A program made the translations under genes and the position numbers. A DNA stretch of 34,560 bases from an uncultured Opitutia bacterium (GTDB lineage Bacteria > Verrucomicrobiota > Verrucomicrobiia > Opitutales > Opitutaceae), in NCBI GenBank assembly GCA_903820035.1, contig CAIJFT010000311.1:1-34560 (forward strand), given 5' to 3'. Every line of letters begins with the position of its first letter. Position 1 is the stretch's first letter. Positions 23,049-30,202 of the stretch are shown here, piece after piece. The notes under the pieces were generated by a model that did not search any database, was not told the DNA's origin, and was given only the letters and a program-made list of their open reading frames with translations.

Positions 23049-23851
23049 CGCCGCCGCTCCGCGAAATCTCCGGTTGGGTCGCCCTTGTCGTCGCCCTGCT
23101 GGCTCCACTTCCGGCGGCCGCCTTCGTTGGTGTGGACCGCGGGGAGGTTCTGCTGGAACTGGTCCCCGGGAAGGGGGCCTCGGCTTCCCTCACGGTCACA
23201 AATGGTGGTGATAAAAAGTCCGCCGTTTCCCTTTCGATCGACGACTTTGAAATCAAAGGCGGTCGCCCGGAGTTCAATTCCCAGTCGCACGCGCGCGCCC
23301 TGGCGCGACGGTTATCGGTTTTCCCCACTAGCTTTGAACTGGCGCCCGGGGAGGCGAAGGAGGTGCGCGTTTTGTTGGAGCCGGGGACCGAGGCCAATGT
23401 ATCAGGCACCCACTGGGCCGTTATTTTTATGCAGACCTCGCGGTTGGCCGACGTGGTCCCACCCGGCGGAGATCGCCAGGTGCAGGTTAAACTCGTGGAG
23501 CGGGTCGGTGTATTTGTTTTTGCCGATGCCCAGCCGGAGGCGAAACCGCTGCCGGACGACGTGGCGGTCACTGCCCTGAAGCGTGACGGCGAGGTCATGA
23601 GACTGTCCGTCCGGAATCCCTCGCCGTACCTGCGTATGGTGCGCGACGGTTATGTGCTGGTCACTCCGCTCAAAGGCGGGGCGGCCCAGCGCTGGCCGGT
23701 GCAGGTCTTCCGGCTTTTGCCGAATTCGACAGTGCAGGCGGAGATTGGCGTGCCGGCGGCCTCAGCGGGGTTGGGCAAGTGCAGCGTCCTCGTCGCGCTT
23801 GATTACGGGTCGGCCGATCTGGTGGCCGGTGAGCAGGAATTTACATTTTGA
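23045..23851 (+). CDS. Periplasmic PapD-like / DUF916-like Ig chaperone
   Basis: A 268-residue secreted protein (signal peptide ending APLPAAAF). The mature part looks like two Ig-like domains. The first opens RGEVLLELVPGKGASASLTV, then TNGGDKKSAVSLSIDDFE, and has the strand pair SVFPTSFELAPGEAKEVRVL (91-110), very close to the P-x-x-F-x-L-x-PG-x-x-x-x-vRV region of fimbrial chaperones, followed by GTHWAVIFMQ. A Lys/Arg-rich VERVGVFVFA strand starts the second domain (about 150). DUF916 proteins encoded with WxL genes have a similar first domain, so both relationships are possible. It should bind the small beta subunits in the periplasm. Overlaps both neighbours by four bases, so translation is coupled. 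Confidence 0.72.
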   Translation: MTPPLREISGWVALVVALLAPLPAAAFVGVDRGEVLLELVPGKGASASLTVTNGGDKKSAVSLSIDDFEIKGGRPEFNSQSHARALARRLSVFPTSFELAPGEAKEVRVLLEPGTEANVSGTHWAVIFMQTSRLADVVPPGGDRQVQVKLVERVGVFVFADAQPEAKPLPDDVAVTALKRDGEVMRLSVRNPSPYLRMVRDGYVLVTPLKGGAAQRWPVQVFRLLPNSTVQAEIGVPAASAGLGKCSVLVALDYGSADLVAGEQEFTF

Positions 23852-26592
23852 GCGACGTTGCCCACCGGGCCTCGTTCGCCCTTCGCCTGCACCTTGGCGG
23901 CCTTTGGGCGCTCTTGGTGGCGCTCGCCCTTGGGGCCGGCGCAGTTCGTGCGCAACCCGCGCGGATTGAGTTTGCTACGGTGGAAATCACGGGGGCCGGG
24001 GTGCAGGCCCTGCGCTTGATCGTTGATTCCACCGGACCGGCCCGCGAGGCAACGCTGAGCCTTCAGTGGCCCCAGCAAACCCGCTTCATCCGCGAAGTGC
24101 CTCTGGTGGTGCCGATGGGCGCGGGAGCACCGGCGGCGACAATATTCCATCTGGTGATTTCTGAACGGGTCCCGGCCGGTGCGCTGGAGGTGCGGGGGGT
24201 CCTGCGGGACGCTACGGTGGACGTGCCACTGGTGGCCAGGACCACGGTGCGCAGCGCGCCGGGATTTCGGGTTCGGGTCGGCGATTCCGCTTTGCTCGTA
24301 GGTTTGGAAGGCAAGCCGGTTGAAACAACCGTCGTGGTGCAAAACACCGGCAATACGATTCTACAGTTTTTCGGTTCCGCGCCGACCGGCGAGGAAGGCC
24401 CGCGCGTGGATTTGGTTCCGGCGGAATTCCGGCTGGCGCCTGGTGGTCTGCAGCGGGTCGCGGTGACGCTGCGAGCGCCGGACCAGGCGGGAGCGACGAC
24501 CGAGCACGCGGTCGCGTGTTTGTTTTCGGCGAAATCAGGCGGCTACGAAGCGACGGAGCAGGCCCTGTTGCGAGCGGTCTTTGCCCCGAGGCTAGCGGAG
24601 CCGGGTCGGCTGTTTGCCACGCTGGACGGCAGCTTCGATATCGGGGGAGCGGTCATCGACCACCGCGGGCGTTTTACATCCCAGCTTTCACTTGCGGGTG
24701 AAGTCCGGCCGGAACTGAAAATCGACGTCCATGCAGTCGACGGGGTGACGAGTTCGCTGGGCTCCCAGCTTGGTTTGGCCCGCCGCGATACGTGGCACGT
24801 TGGATTGGAAGCGCCGGAGTGGCACGCCGTCGCAGGCGAGGCCCGGGCTCCGTCACTGGGGTTTCTCGAGCCAACTTTCTTTGGCCGCGGAGTAGAGGGT
24901 GGCATCGTGCGGGATGGCTATACCGCCGCCGCATTCGCGTTGCGCGAATCGTTCGGCGGTTTGCGGCGGGAGGGGGGAGGGCTGAAGGTTTCCGGTCCCG
25001 TGGAAACTTGGGAGGCCGGACTATTGTTTCAGCGGAGCCGCCAGCCGTTTGTCGCCGACCTGCGGCGGGTCGGAACATTCATCGGACGCTATTGGCAGTG
25101 GCAGGATCTGAAGGGGCTGACGCAGGCGGCCGTCGCCACCCCGGATAGCGGCGGGCTTAGACCGGGCTTCTCCCAGAACCTCACGTATCATCATCAACGA
25201 TTCCGGATGGACGGACGTTACGAGCGGTCGGCGGATGGATTTTTCCTCCGCGACCAGAGTGCCGAGAGCCGTTCTGTGATGGGGGAGTGGTTACCGAATA
25301 CCGCTTGGACGGTTTTCGGCGGCGCAGATCAGGCGGTGCAAACGGGACGATTGCGGACCTTGTTGCGGGAGCAGGATGAATTCGGCCGCGTCCTCGATCC
25401 GGCGGATGTGCTGGAACTCATCAATCAGGTGGCTACGCGTCAGAAATCGGCGCGCGCGGGCATCGGTCGCGAGTTTTCGGCCGGTAGCCTGCGGTCCGAT
25501 TTCAAACATCAGACCCGAGCCGGTGAATTCGATGCGAAGCGGGAGTTTGTGGAGGATGCGTGGGATCTGGAATGGACCAGCCGTGCGCAAGAACCTTGGT
25601 GGCGCTTCGGTTCGTCCGTGGGGCGAGAAACCGGAAGTGGCGGGTCCGCCCGCTTTGCTGAATTACAGAGCGCGTTGAACTGGAGCCCGACGCCGCGCAC
25701 GCGGATCGATGCCAACGTACGTTGGACGAGCGCCCTTTCCGGCAGCCCGCAGGGCTTTCGTCGCGAGGGTATTTATGGCCTGGCGGCTGCGAGTTACCGT
25801 CCTGCTCCGGCGTGGAGCCTGGAGATCCGCGCCGACGGTTATGACTACAAGAACTACGCGTCGCGGACTAAGCTCGGAGCGGTCGTAAATTTCCCAATCG
25901 GCAGGAGCGGATGGTCCGGTGCCGCAGAGTGGGCGCGGTTGACCCGCACCGGGGAAAGTACTGCCTGGCTGGTGATCAAGATGCCCCTCGCGGTCAAGTT
26001 GCCGTGGCGGCCGGTCCGTGGGGCGGTGGGGGGGCGGATTTATGACCGTACGAGCGGGGCGGGTTTGGCCAGTGTGATGGTTCAAAGCGGGCGCCAGGTG
26101 GCGGTTACCAACCGAGAGGGTCGCTATCAGTTGCCGGCGATGACACCGGGGGCGCACCCGGTGCGTTTTCAGGTTCCGGGGCGGTGGACCGCCGGCGAAG
26201 ATTGGCCCGAGACGATGAACGTAGAGGCCGGCCGGCGCGACGTGCTTGACTTGGCCGCCGTCAAACTCGCCGCGGTTTCCGGAGAAATCACCCTCGAGAA
26301 TCAATCCGGCCAGTCCCGACCGGCACCAGCCGGGGTCGTGGTGGCAGAGGACGGCAAGGGTCGGACTCACGAGGCCCTGGCTTTCAATGGGGTGTTCGCA
26401 CTGAGCCTCCCGCCCGGCCGGTATAAAATGAGGTACGCAAGCGATTTGCCGGAGGAGGTGCTGCGCCAACTCACCGCGGAGATTTTAGTCGCGGCGGACG
26501 GTCTTAATCGCGTGAAGATGGTGGCGAGGGAGCAGGAAAGACGCCTACGGCGCACTCTTGGTGTTACCCCAGTAGATGAGGGAAAAAAGTGA
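23848..26592 (+). CDS. Usher-like outer-membrane barrel protein with C-terminal beta-sandwich domains
   Basis: A 914-residue protein that no usher family motif identified directly. Start is TTG, overlapping the previous stop as TTGA; a signal peptide follows (LRLHLGGLWALLVALALGAG, then AVRAQPA). Residues about 33-240 look like two Ig-type domains (VEITGAGVQALRLIVDS; LEGKPVETTVVVQNTGNTIL). Residues about 245-720 alternate polar and aromatic/hydrophobic residues in short strands ending in aromatics, as in an outer-membrane barrel (DGRYERSADGFFLRD, SYRPAPAWSLEIRADGYDYK). Residues about 727-800 are a carboxypeptidase-regulatory-like domain (GGRIYDRTSGAGLASVMVQS, NREGRYQLP), with a second one near 808-890 (LPPGRYKMRYAS). 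The order N-domain, barrel, two C-terminal sandwiches parallels FimD ushers. Role as secretion pore is inference. Confidence 0.7.
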   Translation: MSDVAHRASFALRLHLGGLWALLVALALGAGAVRAQPARIEFATVEITGAGVQALRLIVDSTGPAREATLSLQWPQQTRFIREVPLVVPMGAGAPAATIFHLVISERVPAGALEVRGVLRDATVDVPLVARTTVRSAPGFRVRVGDSALLVGLEGKPVETTVVVQNTGNTILQFFGSAPTGEEGPRVDLVPAEFRLAPGGLQRVAVTLRAPDQAGATTEHAVACLFSAKSGGYEATEQALLRAVFAPRLAEPGRLFATLDGSFDIGGAVIDHRGRFTSQLSLAGEVRPELKIDVHAVDGVTSSLGSQLGLARRDTWHVGLEAPEWHAVAGEARAPSLGFLEPTFFGRGVEGGIVRDGYTAAAFALRESFGGLRREGGGLKVSGPVETWEAGLLFQRSRQPFVADLRRVGTFIGRYWQWQDLKGLTQAAVATPDSGGLRPGFSQNLTYHHQRFRMDGRYERSADGFFLRDQSAESRSVMGEWLPNTAWTVFGGADQAVQTGRLRTLLREQDEFGRVLDPADVLELINQVATRQKSARAGIGREFSAGSLRSDFKHQTRAGEFDAKREFVEDAWDLEWTSRAQEPWWRFGSSVGRETGSGGSARFAELQSALNWSPTPRTRIDANVRWTSALSGSPQGFRREGIYGLAAASYRPAPAWSLEIRADGYDYKNYASRTKLGAVVNFPIGRSGWSGAAEWARLTRTGESTAWLVIKMPLAVKLPWRPVRGAVGGRIYDRTSGAGLASVMVQSGRQVAVTNREGRYQLPAMTPGAHPVRFQVPGRWTAGEDWPETMNVEAGRRDVLDLAAVKLAAVSGEITLENQSGQSRPAPAGVVVAEDGKGRTHEALAFNGVFALSLPPGRYKMRYASDLPEEVLRQLTAEILVAADGLNRVKMVAREQERRLRRTLGVTPVDEGKK

Positions 26593-26648
26593 CCGTTATT
26601 TTTTAAAAGAAGTTAGACCGCGTTGGAGTCTGTGCCGATACTCCGGTG

Positions 26649-27026
26649 ATGGCACCCTTGGCCCTTCTCTCGGTCCGCCCGTTTGTTTTTGGGCTGTTCT
26701 TCGCTGCGACCGTTGGTGTTGCCTCGACCGCAGACCTCAGGATCCGGTCGCAGGTCGCATCGATCGCGAAGACCGATGGCCCCCAGGTGATCACCCTTCG
26801 GCCGGGTGAAAGCCGTATGGTTCCAGTCAAGGTGGCGGCAAATTTCCCTTGGCGGCTCAACGCCAACTCCGGCAATCCCTCGGTTACCGTCGTACCTGTA
26901 GATCTTCAGGGTTCTCCCGGTGGCTTCTTGGCGCCGGGCAATGCGGTTGCGATTGAAGTGCGCTGCGAATCGTCGGCAGCGACCGAGCAGACGACTTTGC
27001 TATCGTATACGCTGGCGCGGCGCTGA
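26649..27026 (+). CDS. Small secreted beta protein, third subunit-like gene
   Basis: A 125-residue protein with a hydrophobic signal peptide (LLSVRPFVFGLFFAATVGVA, cleavage near STA). The mature chain has RPGESRMVPVKVAANFPWRLNA, with Trp68 in the same FPW-x-L setting as Trp81 and Trp67 of the other two subunits, then NPSVTVVPVDL, one Cys (CESSA) and a final strand TTLLSYTLARR. It lacks the long middle region of subunits 1 and 2. ATG at 26649 is preferred over GTG at 26646. The 56-bp gap after the usher-like gene has an AT-rich patch (26597-26610) but no terminator, so it is likely cotranscribed. A tip or anchor subunit is possible. Confidence 0.6.
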   Translation: MAPLALLSVRPFVFGLFFAATVGVASTADLRIRSQVASIAKTDGPQVITLRPGESRMVPVKVAANFPWRLNANSGNPSVTVVPVDLQGSPGGFLAPGNAVAIEVRCESSAATEQTTLLSYTLARR

Positions 27027-27070
27027 GCGCCGCGATCGGGTTTGGTCCGACGCGTCCGCTTCTGGCGGGC

Positions 27071-28096
27071 TTAGATTTTTTCCAGCTTCACCAAGCGGCC
27101 GTAGGCCACCCACTCCGCGATGAAGATGCTACCGTCGGCGGCGAACGCGGCGTCGTGCGGACAAACAAATTTTCCCGGTGTGAACTGATCGCTGGTCTTG
27201 GTGCGCAGCGTGCGAACCTCGGTCTTGTTCGTCCATCCGTCCCCAAGATTGGCGACCGTCCGGTAGTTTTCATCGACCAGCGTCACGCGGGCGTCGAGGT
27301 CCGGAATCACGGCTAATTTCCCCTGCTGGTCGAAGTGGCGCGGCGAGCGGACCGGCGTCGGCAGGAAGCGGCGGTGCTCGCCGTCAAGGGAGAGCGCCTG
27401 CAGGCGGCCGGGCTTTTCGCCCTTGGGATCGTTTTCGCCGATGACGAGCAGCGGTTCCGATCCGCGCCGGTCGACGAACAGTCCGTGCGGATGTTGGGTC
27501 TGACCGGCCGCTTCACCGGGACCACCAAAAGTACGAACGTAGCGCCCGTCACGCCGGAAATGGTGGATGTAATAGGAGCCGTAACCGTCGGACAAGTACA
27601 CGTCGCCATCCGGGGCCACGGCAACATTGGAGGGGCGATACTTGAGATCCTTGCCGGCATACCAATCTGGCTTTGCGACGTGCCACAACGGCTGGCCATC
27701 AAGGGTCATCTTGAAAAGGCCCTTCTGCAGATCGGTCACGTAGAGGATTTCGCGTCCGTCCTCGACGATCAGATCAAATCCATGGGCGCCGCCGAAAAAT
27801 TGCTCGCCCCAGGAGCGGACAAAATTGCCGTTCGGGTCGAAGACCACGACGCAGTCCTTGCTCGGCGAATCTGCGCGAGAAGTGTGGAAAACATGCACGA
27901 AGCCGCGTTGGTCGACGACGACCCCGTGGGTAAGCCCCCACTTGATCTGGGGTGGGAGTTTCGCCCAGTGGTCGTTGAAGCGATAGCGGAAGGCCCCTGA
28001 TCCCACGATCACGGGCTCCAGTTCCGCCGCGGTCAGGTGCACGGCGAGTGTGGCGGCGGTCAGCGATGAGATGAAATAGCGACGGGAAAGGGGCAT
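27071..28096 (-). CDS. NHL/6-bladed beta-propeller protein with Tat-like signal
   Basis: A 341-residue exported protein: MPLSRRYFISSLTAATLAVH is a twin-arginine-type signal ending near TAAELE. The mature part has repeated NHL-like blades: THGVVVDQRGFVHVFHTS, CVVVFDPNGNFVRSWGEQF, GAHGFDLIVEDGREILYVTD, PSNVAVAPDGDVYLSDGYGS, YYIHHFRRDGRYVRTFGGPG, HPHGLFVDRRG and CPHDAAFAADGSIFIAEW. The G-x-x-V-x-F/H-D/G pattern and repeated His-Gly blade starts are typical of 6-bladed propellers. Such proteins in Verrucomicrobiota are usually of unknown function; peptidyl-hydroxyglycine lyase-like or lactonase-like activities occur in the fold but no catalytic set can be pinned here. ATG 28096 is chosen for the signal; the in-frame extension upstream is non-homologous. 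Convergent with the surface-fibre genes, 44 bases apart. Confidence 0.85.
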   Translation of the reverse strand: MPLSRRYFISSLTAATLAVHLTAAELEPVIVGSGAFRYRFNDHWAKLPPQIKWGLTHGVVVDQRGFVHVFHTSRADSPSKDCVVVFDPNGNFVRSWGEQFFGGAHGFDLIVEDGREILYVTDLQKGLFKMTLDGQPLWHVAKPDWYAGKDLKYRPSNVAVAPDGDVYLSDGYGSYYIHHFRRDGRYVRTFGGPGEAAGQTQHPHGLFVDRRGSEPLLVIGENDPKGEKPGRLQALSLDGEHRRFLPTPVRSPRHFDQQGKLAVIPDLDARVTLVDENYRTVANLGDGWTNKTEVRTLRTKTSDQFTPGKFVCPHDAAFAADGSIFIAEWVAYGRLVKLEKI

Positions 28097-28234
28097 GGGG
28101 TGCGCGGGGTTTTCGCCATGTCTGCCTTGCGCCTGCCTATGGTCAAGAGATGGCTGGCCCCGGCTCGGGGATTGCAATCGGACTAGGCGCCGGTAACACG
28201 CGGAGGAACATTCTGTTTAGATCGACCTTCGCTC

Positions 28235-28486
28235 ATGGAGACACAAATCAAGGAATCCCTCACCGCGTTGCTGTCGGCCATCAAGGCCGCCGACGGTCTG
28301 GGCGTTGCTGGGGAAATGGCCAAACTCGACGACTTCCTCGAGCGCGGCCGGGCGGGGCTGCATCCGCAGCTTGTTCACTTTCTGCAGAACCGCAGCTATG
28401 CCAAGGCGGTGATGTTTCTGGGTGGGTCCAGTGACATTCCAGTTGGAGTGTGCGGAGGGCGGGCAGGGCGGGAGGCGTCGCGATGA
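28235..28486 (+). CDS. Small helical protein coupled to the SUI1 gene
   Basis: An 83-residue protein not recognised as a known family. Residues 1-60 look fully alpha-helical and amphipathic: METQIKESLTALLSAIKAAD, then KLDDFLERGRAGLHPQLVHF and LQNRSYAKAVMFL. The tail is Gly/Arg-rich with one Cys. G/C third-position preference is strong. Its stop overlaps the next ATG (ATGA at 28483-28486), so it is translated together with the SUI1-type gene, which supports it being real and perhaps linked to translation. Upstream bases 28097-28234 form the divergent region to the NHL gene and contain no gene. Confidence 0.7.
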   Translation: METQIKESLTALLSAIKAADGLGVAGEMAKLDDFLERGRAGLHPQLVHFLQNRSYAKAVMFLGGSSDIPVGVCGGRAGREASR

Positions 28487-28872
28487 ACTCCGATAAAGTT
28501 GCGACCGATGGAGGCCAAGGGCTCGGGCAAAATCCTTTTGCCGCTTTGAGCAGCACCGGTTTGCCGTCGGTGGCTACATCGCCGTCCTCGGCCCGCTCCG
28601 GAACCAAGCCGGCGGCGCCGGCCAAGAATCGCGGACGCGTCGATATCCGGCGCGAGAAAGGTGGACGTAGCGGCAAGACCGTGACCGTAATCGATGGGTT
28701 CGTCGGGATTGGCCTGCCCGAGAAGGAGCAGTTGGCGAAAAAAATCCGCGGTGCGTGCGGCTGCGGCGGTACGGTGAAGGATGGCGCGATCGAAATTCAG
28801 GGCGACCAGCGCGACACGATTGCGCGGATCCTCAGTGAAGCCGGATTCAGGCCGGTGTTTGCGGGAGGGTGA
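28483..28872 (+). CDS. SUI1/eIF1-family translation factor (YciH-like)
   Basis: A 129-residue protein. About 50 N-terminal residues are low-complexity Ser/Pro/Ala-rich and probably flexible. Residues about 55-128 are the SUI1 domain: VDIRREKGGRSGKTVTVIDG, then LAKKIRGACGCGGTVKDGAI and EIQGDQRDTIARILSEAGF, matching the YciH/eIF1 core, including the R-x-x-K-x-RxGK-x-VTxI basic patch and the acceptor C-G-C-GG-T-x-K-x-x-x-I-x-x-QGD segment. In bacteria these proteins bind the small ribosomal subunit and influence start-site fidelity. The start is the ATG overlapping the previous stop by four bases; the longer frame to 28450 is unlikely. Confidence 0.93.
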   Translation: MNSDKVATDGGQGLGQNPFAALSSTGLPSVATSPSSARSGTKPAAPAKNRGRVDIRREKGGRSGKTVTVIDGFVGIGLPEKEQLAKKIRGACGCGGTVKDGAIEIQGDQRDTIARILSEAGFRPVFAGG

Positions 28873-28916
28873 GCCGGGCGGCGATGTCCTCGTTGAGCGC
28901 GGTCGGTTGGGCGCCG

Positions 28917-29795
28917 CTAAGCCGCGAGACCCGCCGTGAGCGCGAGGGCCCCCTTCGCGCGGTTCATGATGTAAAGGTGATAGCCCGGGGCGCCGTTGGC
29001 GAGCAGGCCGCGGATTTGCGTCAGGGCCCAGTCGATCCCGATGGTTTCAAGCACGTCGGTGTTCTCCGCTGCAACTTCAAGTCGCGTGATCAGTTGCTGG
29101 GGTAGGGAGGCGCCGCACATTTGCGTGAAGCGCTGGACCTGTTTGAGCGAAAGGACCGGCATGATGCCCGGAACGATCGGGACATGGATCCCCGCGGTAC
29201 GGCATCGTTCGACGAAGCGGTAATAGACCGTGTTGTCGAAAAAGAGCTGGGTCGTTACAAACGCCGCGCCGGCGTCGACCTTGCGCTTGAGATTGGTCAG
29301 ATCGAGGTCGAGCGAGGACGCCTCCGGGTGCTTCTCCGGATAGCCCGCGACGCCGAGGCACAGGTCACTATGCCTGGCTTTGAGCAATGAAACGAGCTCG
29401 TCGGCATGGCGGAGTCCACCTTGGGTCACCTGAAACTCCGCGGCACCCTTCGGGGGGTCGCCCCGCAGGGTCATGATGTTGCGGAAACCGCCGGCGTGAA
29501 TGCGATCCGCGAGGTCCGTGAGTTCGGCTCGACTGTGACCGACGCAGGTGAGGTGCGGCATGACGGTGAAGCCGAATTCCGCCTTCAGCATTGCGCTGAC
29601 TTGAGCGGTACGATCACGGGTTGTACCGCCGGCGCCGTAGGTCACGGACACGAAATCCGGATTCATGCGCCGCAGAGCGGTCGCGGCGCCGCGCAGGGCC
29701 TCGACGCCGGCGTCGTCCTTCGGCGGGAAAAATTCGAGGGATCGAAGTGGGCGGCGCTGCGCGAACAAGTCGGAGATCGGGCGATCGGGTGTCAT
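28917..29795 (-). CDS. metF: 5,10-methylenetetrahydrofolate reductase
   Basis: A 292-residue MTHFR of the single-domain bacterial type, reducing 5,10-methylene-THF to 5-methyl-THF with FAD for methionine synthesis. Visible: RSLEFFPPKDD with the catalytic Glu, the NPDFVSVTYGAGG and TTRDRT block, PHLTCVGHS, the ring-interacting NIMTLRGDPP, GVAGYPEKHPEA, DAGAAFVTTQLFFDNTVYYRF and GIMPVLS. All are classical. Length matches E. coli MetF (296). ATG at 29795 is chosen; an in-frame ATG at 29858 would run through an upstream hairpin. The hairpin ends three bases before the start codon. It converges with the SUI1 gene, 44 bases apart. Confidence 0.96.
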   Translation of the reverse strand: MTPDRPISDLFAQRRPLRSLEFFPPKDDAGVEALRGAATALRRMNPDFVSVTYGAGGTTRDRTAQVSAMLKAEFGFTVMPHLTCVGHSRAELTDLADRIHAGGFRNIMTLRGDPPKGAAEFQVTQGGLRHADELVSLLKARHSDLCLGVAGYPEKHPEASSLDLDLTNLKRKVDAGAAFVTTQLFFDNTVYYRFVERCRTAGIHVPIVPGIMPVLSLKQVQRFTQMCGASLPQQLITRLEVAAENTDVLETIGIDWALTQIRGLLANGAPGYHLYIMNRAKGALALTAGLAA

Positions 29796-29798
29796 CGT

Positions 29799-29828
29799 CG
29801 CATCAACGCATAAGGAAGCGTTGATGCG
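29799..29828 (-). promoter_or_regulatory. Hairpin directly before the metF start codon
   Basis: A perfect 11-bp inverted repeat (29799-29809 with 29818-29828, loop of 8). In the mRNA it ends three bases before the metF AUG, so it would occupy the ribosome binding region. It matches no SAM, SAH or THF riboswitch consensus I could recognise. Translational control is inference. Confidence 0.5.
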
Positions 29829-30131
29829 TGTAAAGATTCGATTCGGACGGTGGGGCAACCGAAGTAGTGAGCCCTTTGTATTTCGCTGGGGGCATTGTGG
29901 TTGCGATTGCTAGACGTTACTACGCAAAATCAATCCGGGTTTTGGATCTCAGGATTTCTTATATTCCTCAGTGAGCCGGACGCGTTGGTTCCACGCTCCA
30001 ACACGGAAACGAATTTTCGGAAACCGCGACAAGAACGGTGACGAGGCACTACTCATTCCGATGGCACCAGCGCGGACGGCCAAGCGCGAAACATGACCTT
30101 TGGGGTGCGGCCGAATCGCGCAACCGGTCAT
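29829..30131. other. Intergenic region, no gene seen
   Basis: About 300 bases of lower GC between metF and the ABC cassette terminator. A 60-codon open frame on the minus strand (29949-30131) has poor third-position bias and overlaps the terminator side, so it is not called. The region probably carries the metF promoter and 5' leader; no clear -35/-10 pair or tRNA structure was found. Confidence 0.5.
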
Positions 30132-30190
30132 AAAAAAGCACGGGTTTTCCCGTGCTTTTTCGTTACCGCAATTGGAGCCAGGTGGCTCCA
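30132..30190 (-). terminator. Bidirectional terminator after the ABC/DUF4340 operon
   Basis: Stem GCACGGG/CCCGTGC (30138-30144 with 30149-30155, loop TTTT) is flanked by six A (30132-30137) and five T (30156-30160), so it works in both directions. A second 7-bp stem (30173-30179 with 30184-30190, loop AGGT) lies between it and the DUF4340 stop codon. It closes the minus-strand operon. Confidence 0.9.
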
Positions 30191-30202
30191 GTTAAGGGGA
30201 CG

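Noticed and set aside
29949-30131. 60-codon minus-strand ORF between metF and the terminator
   Set aside because: No third-position G/C bias, no domain, and its start abuts the terminator; likely noncoding.
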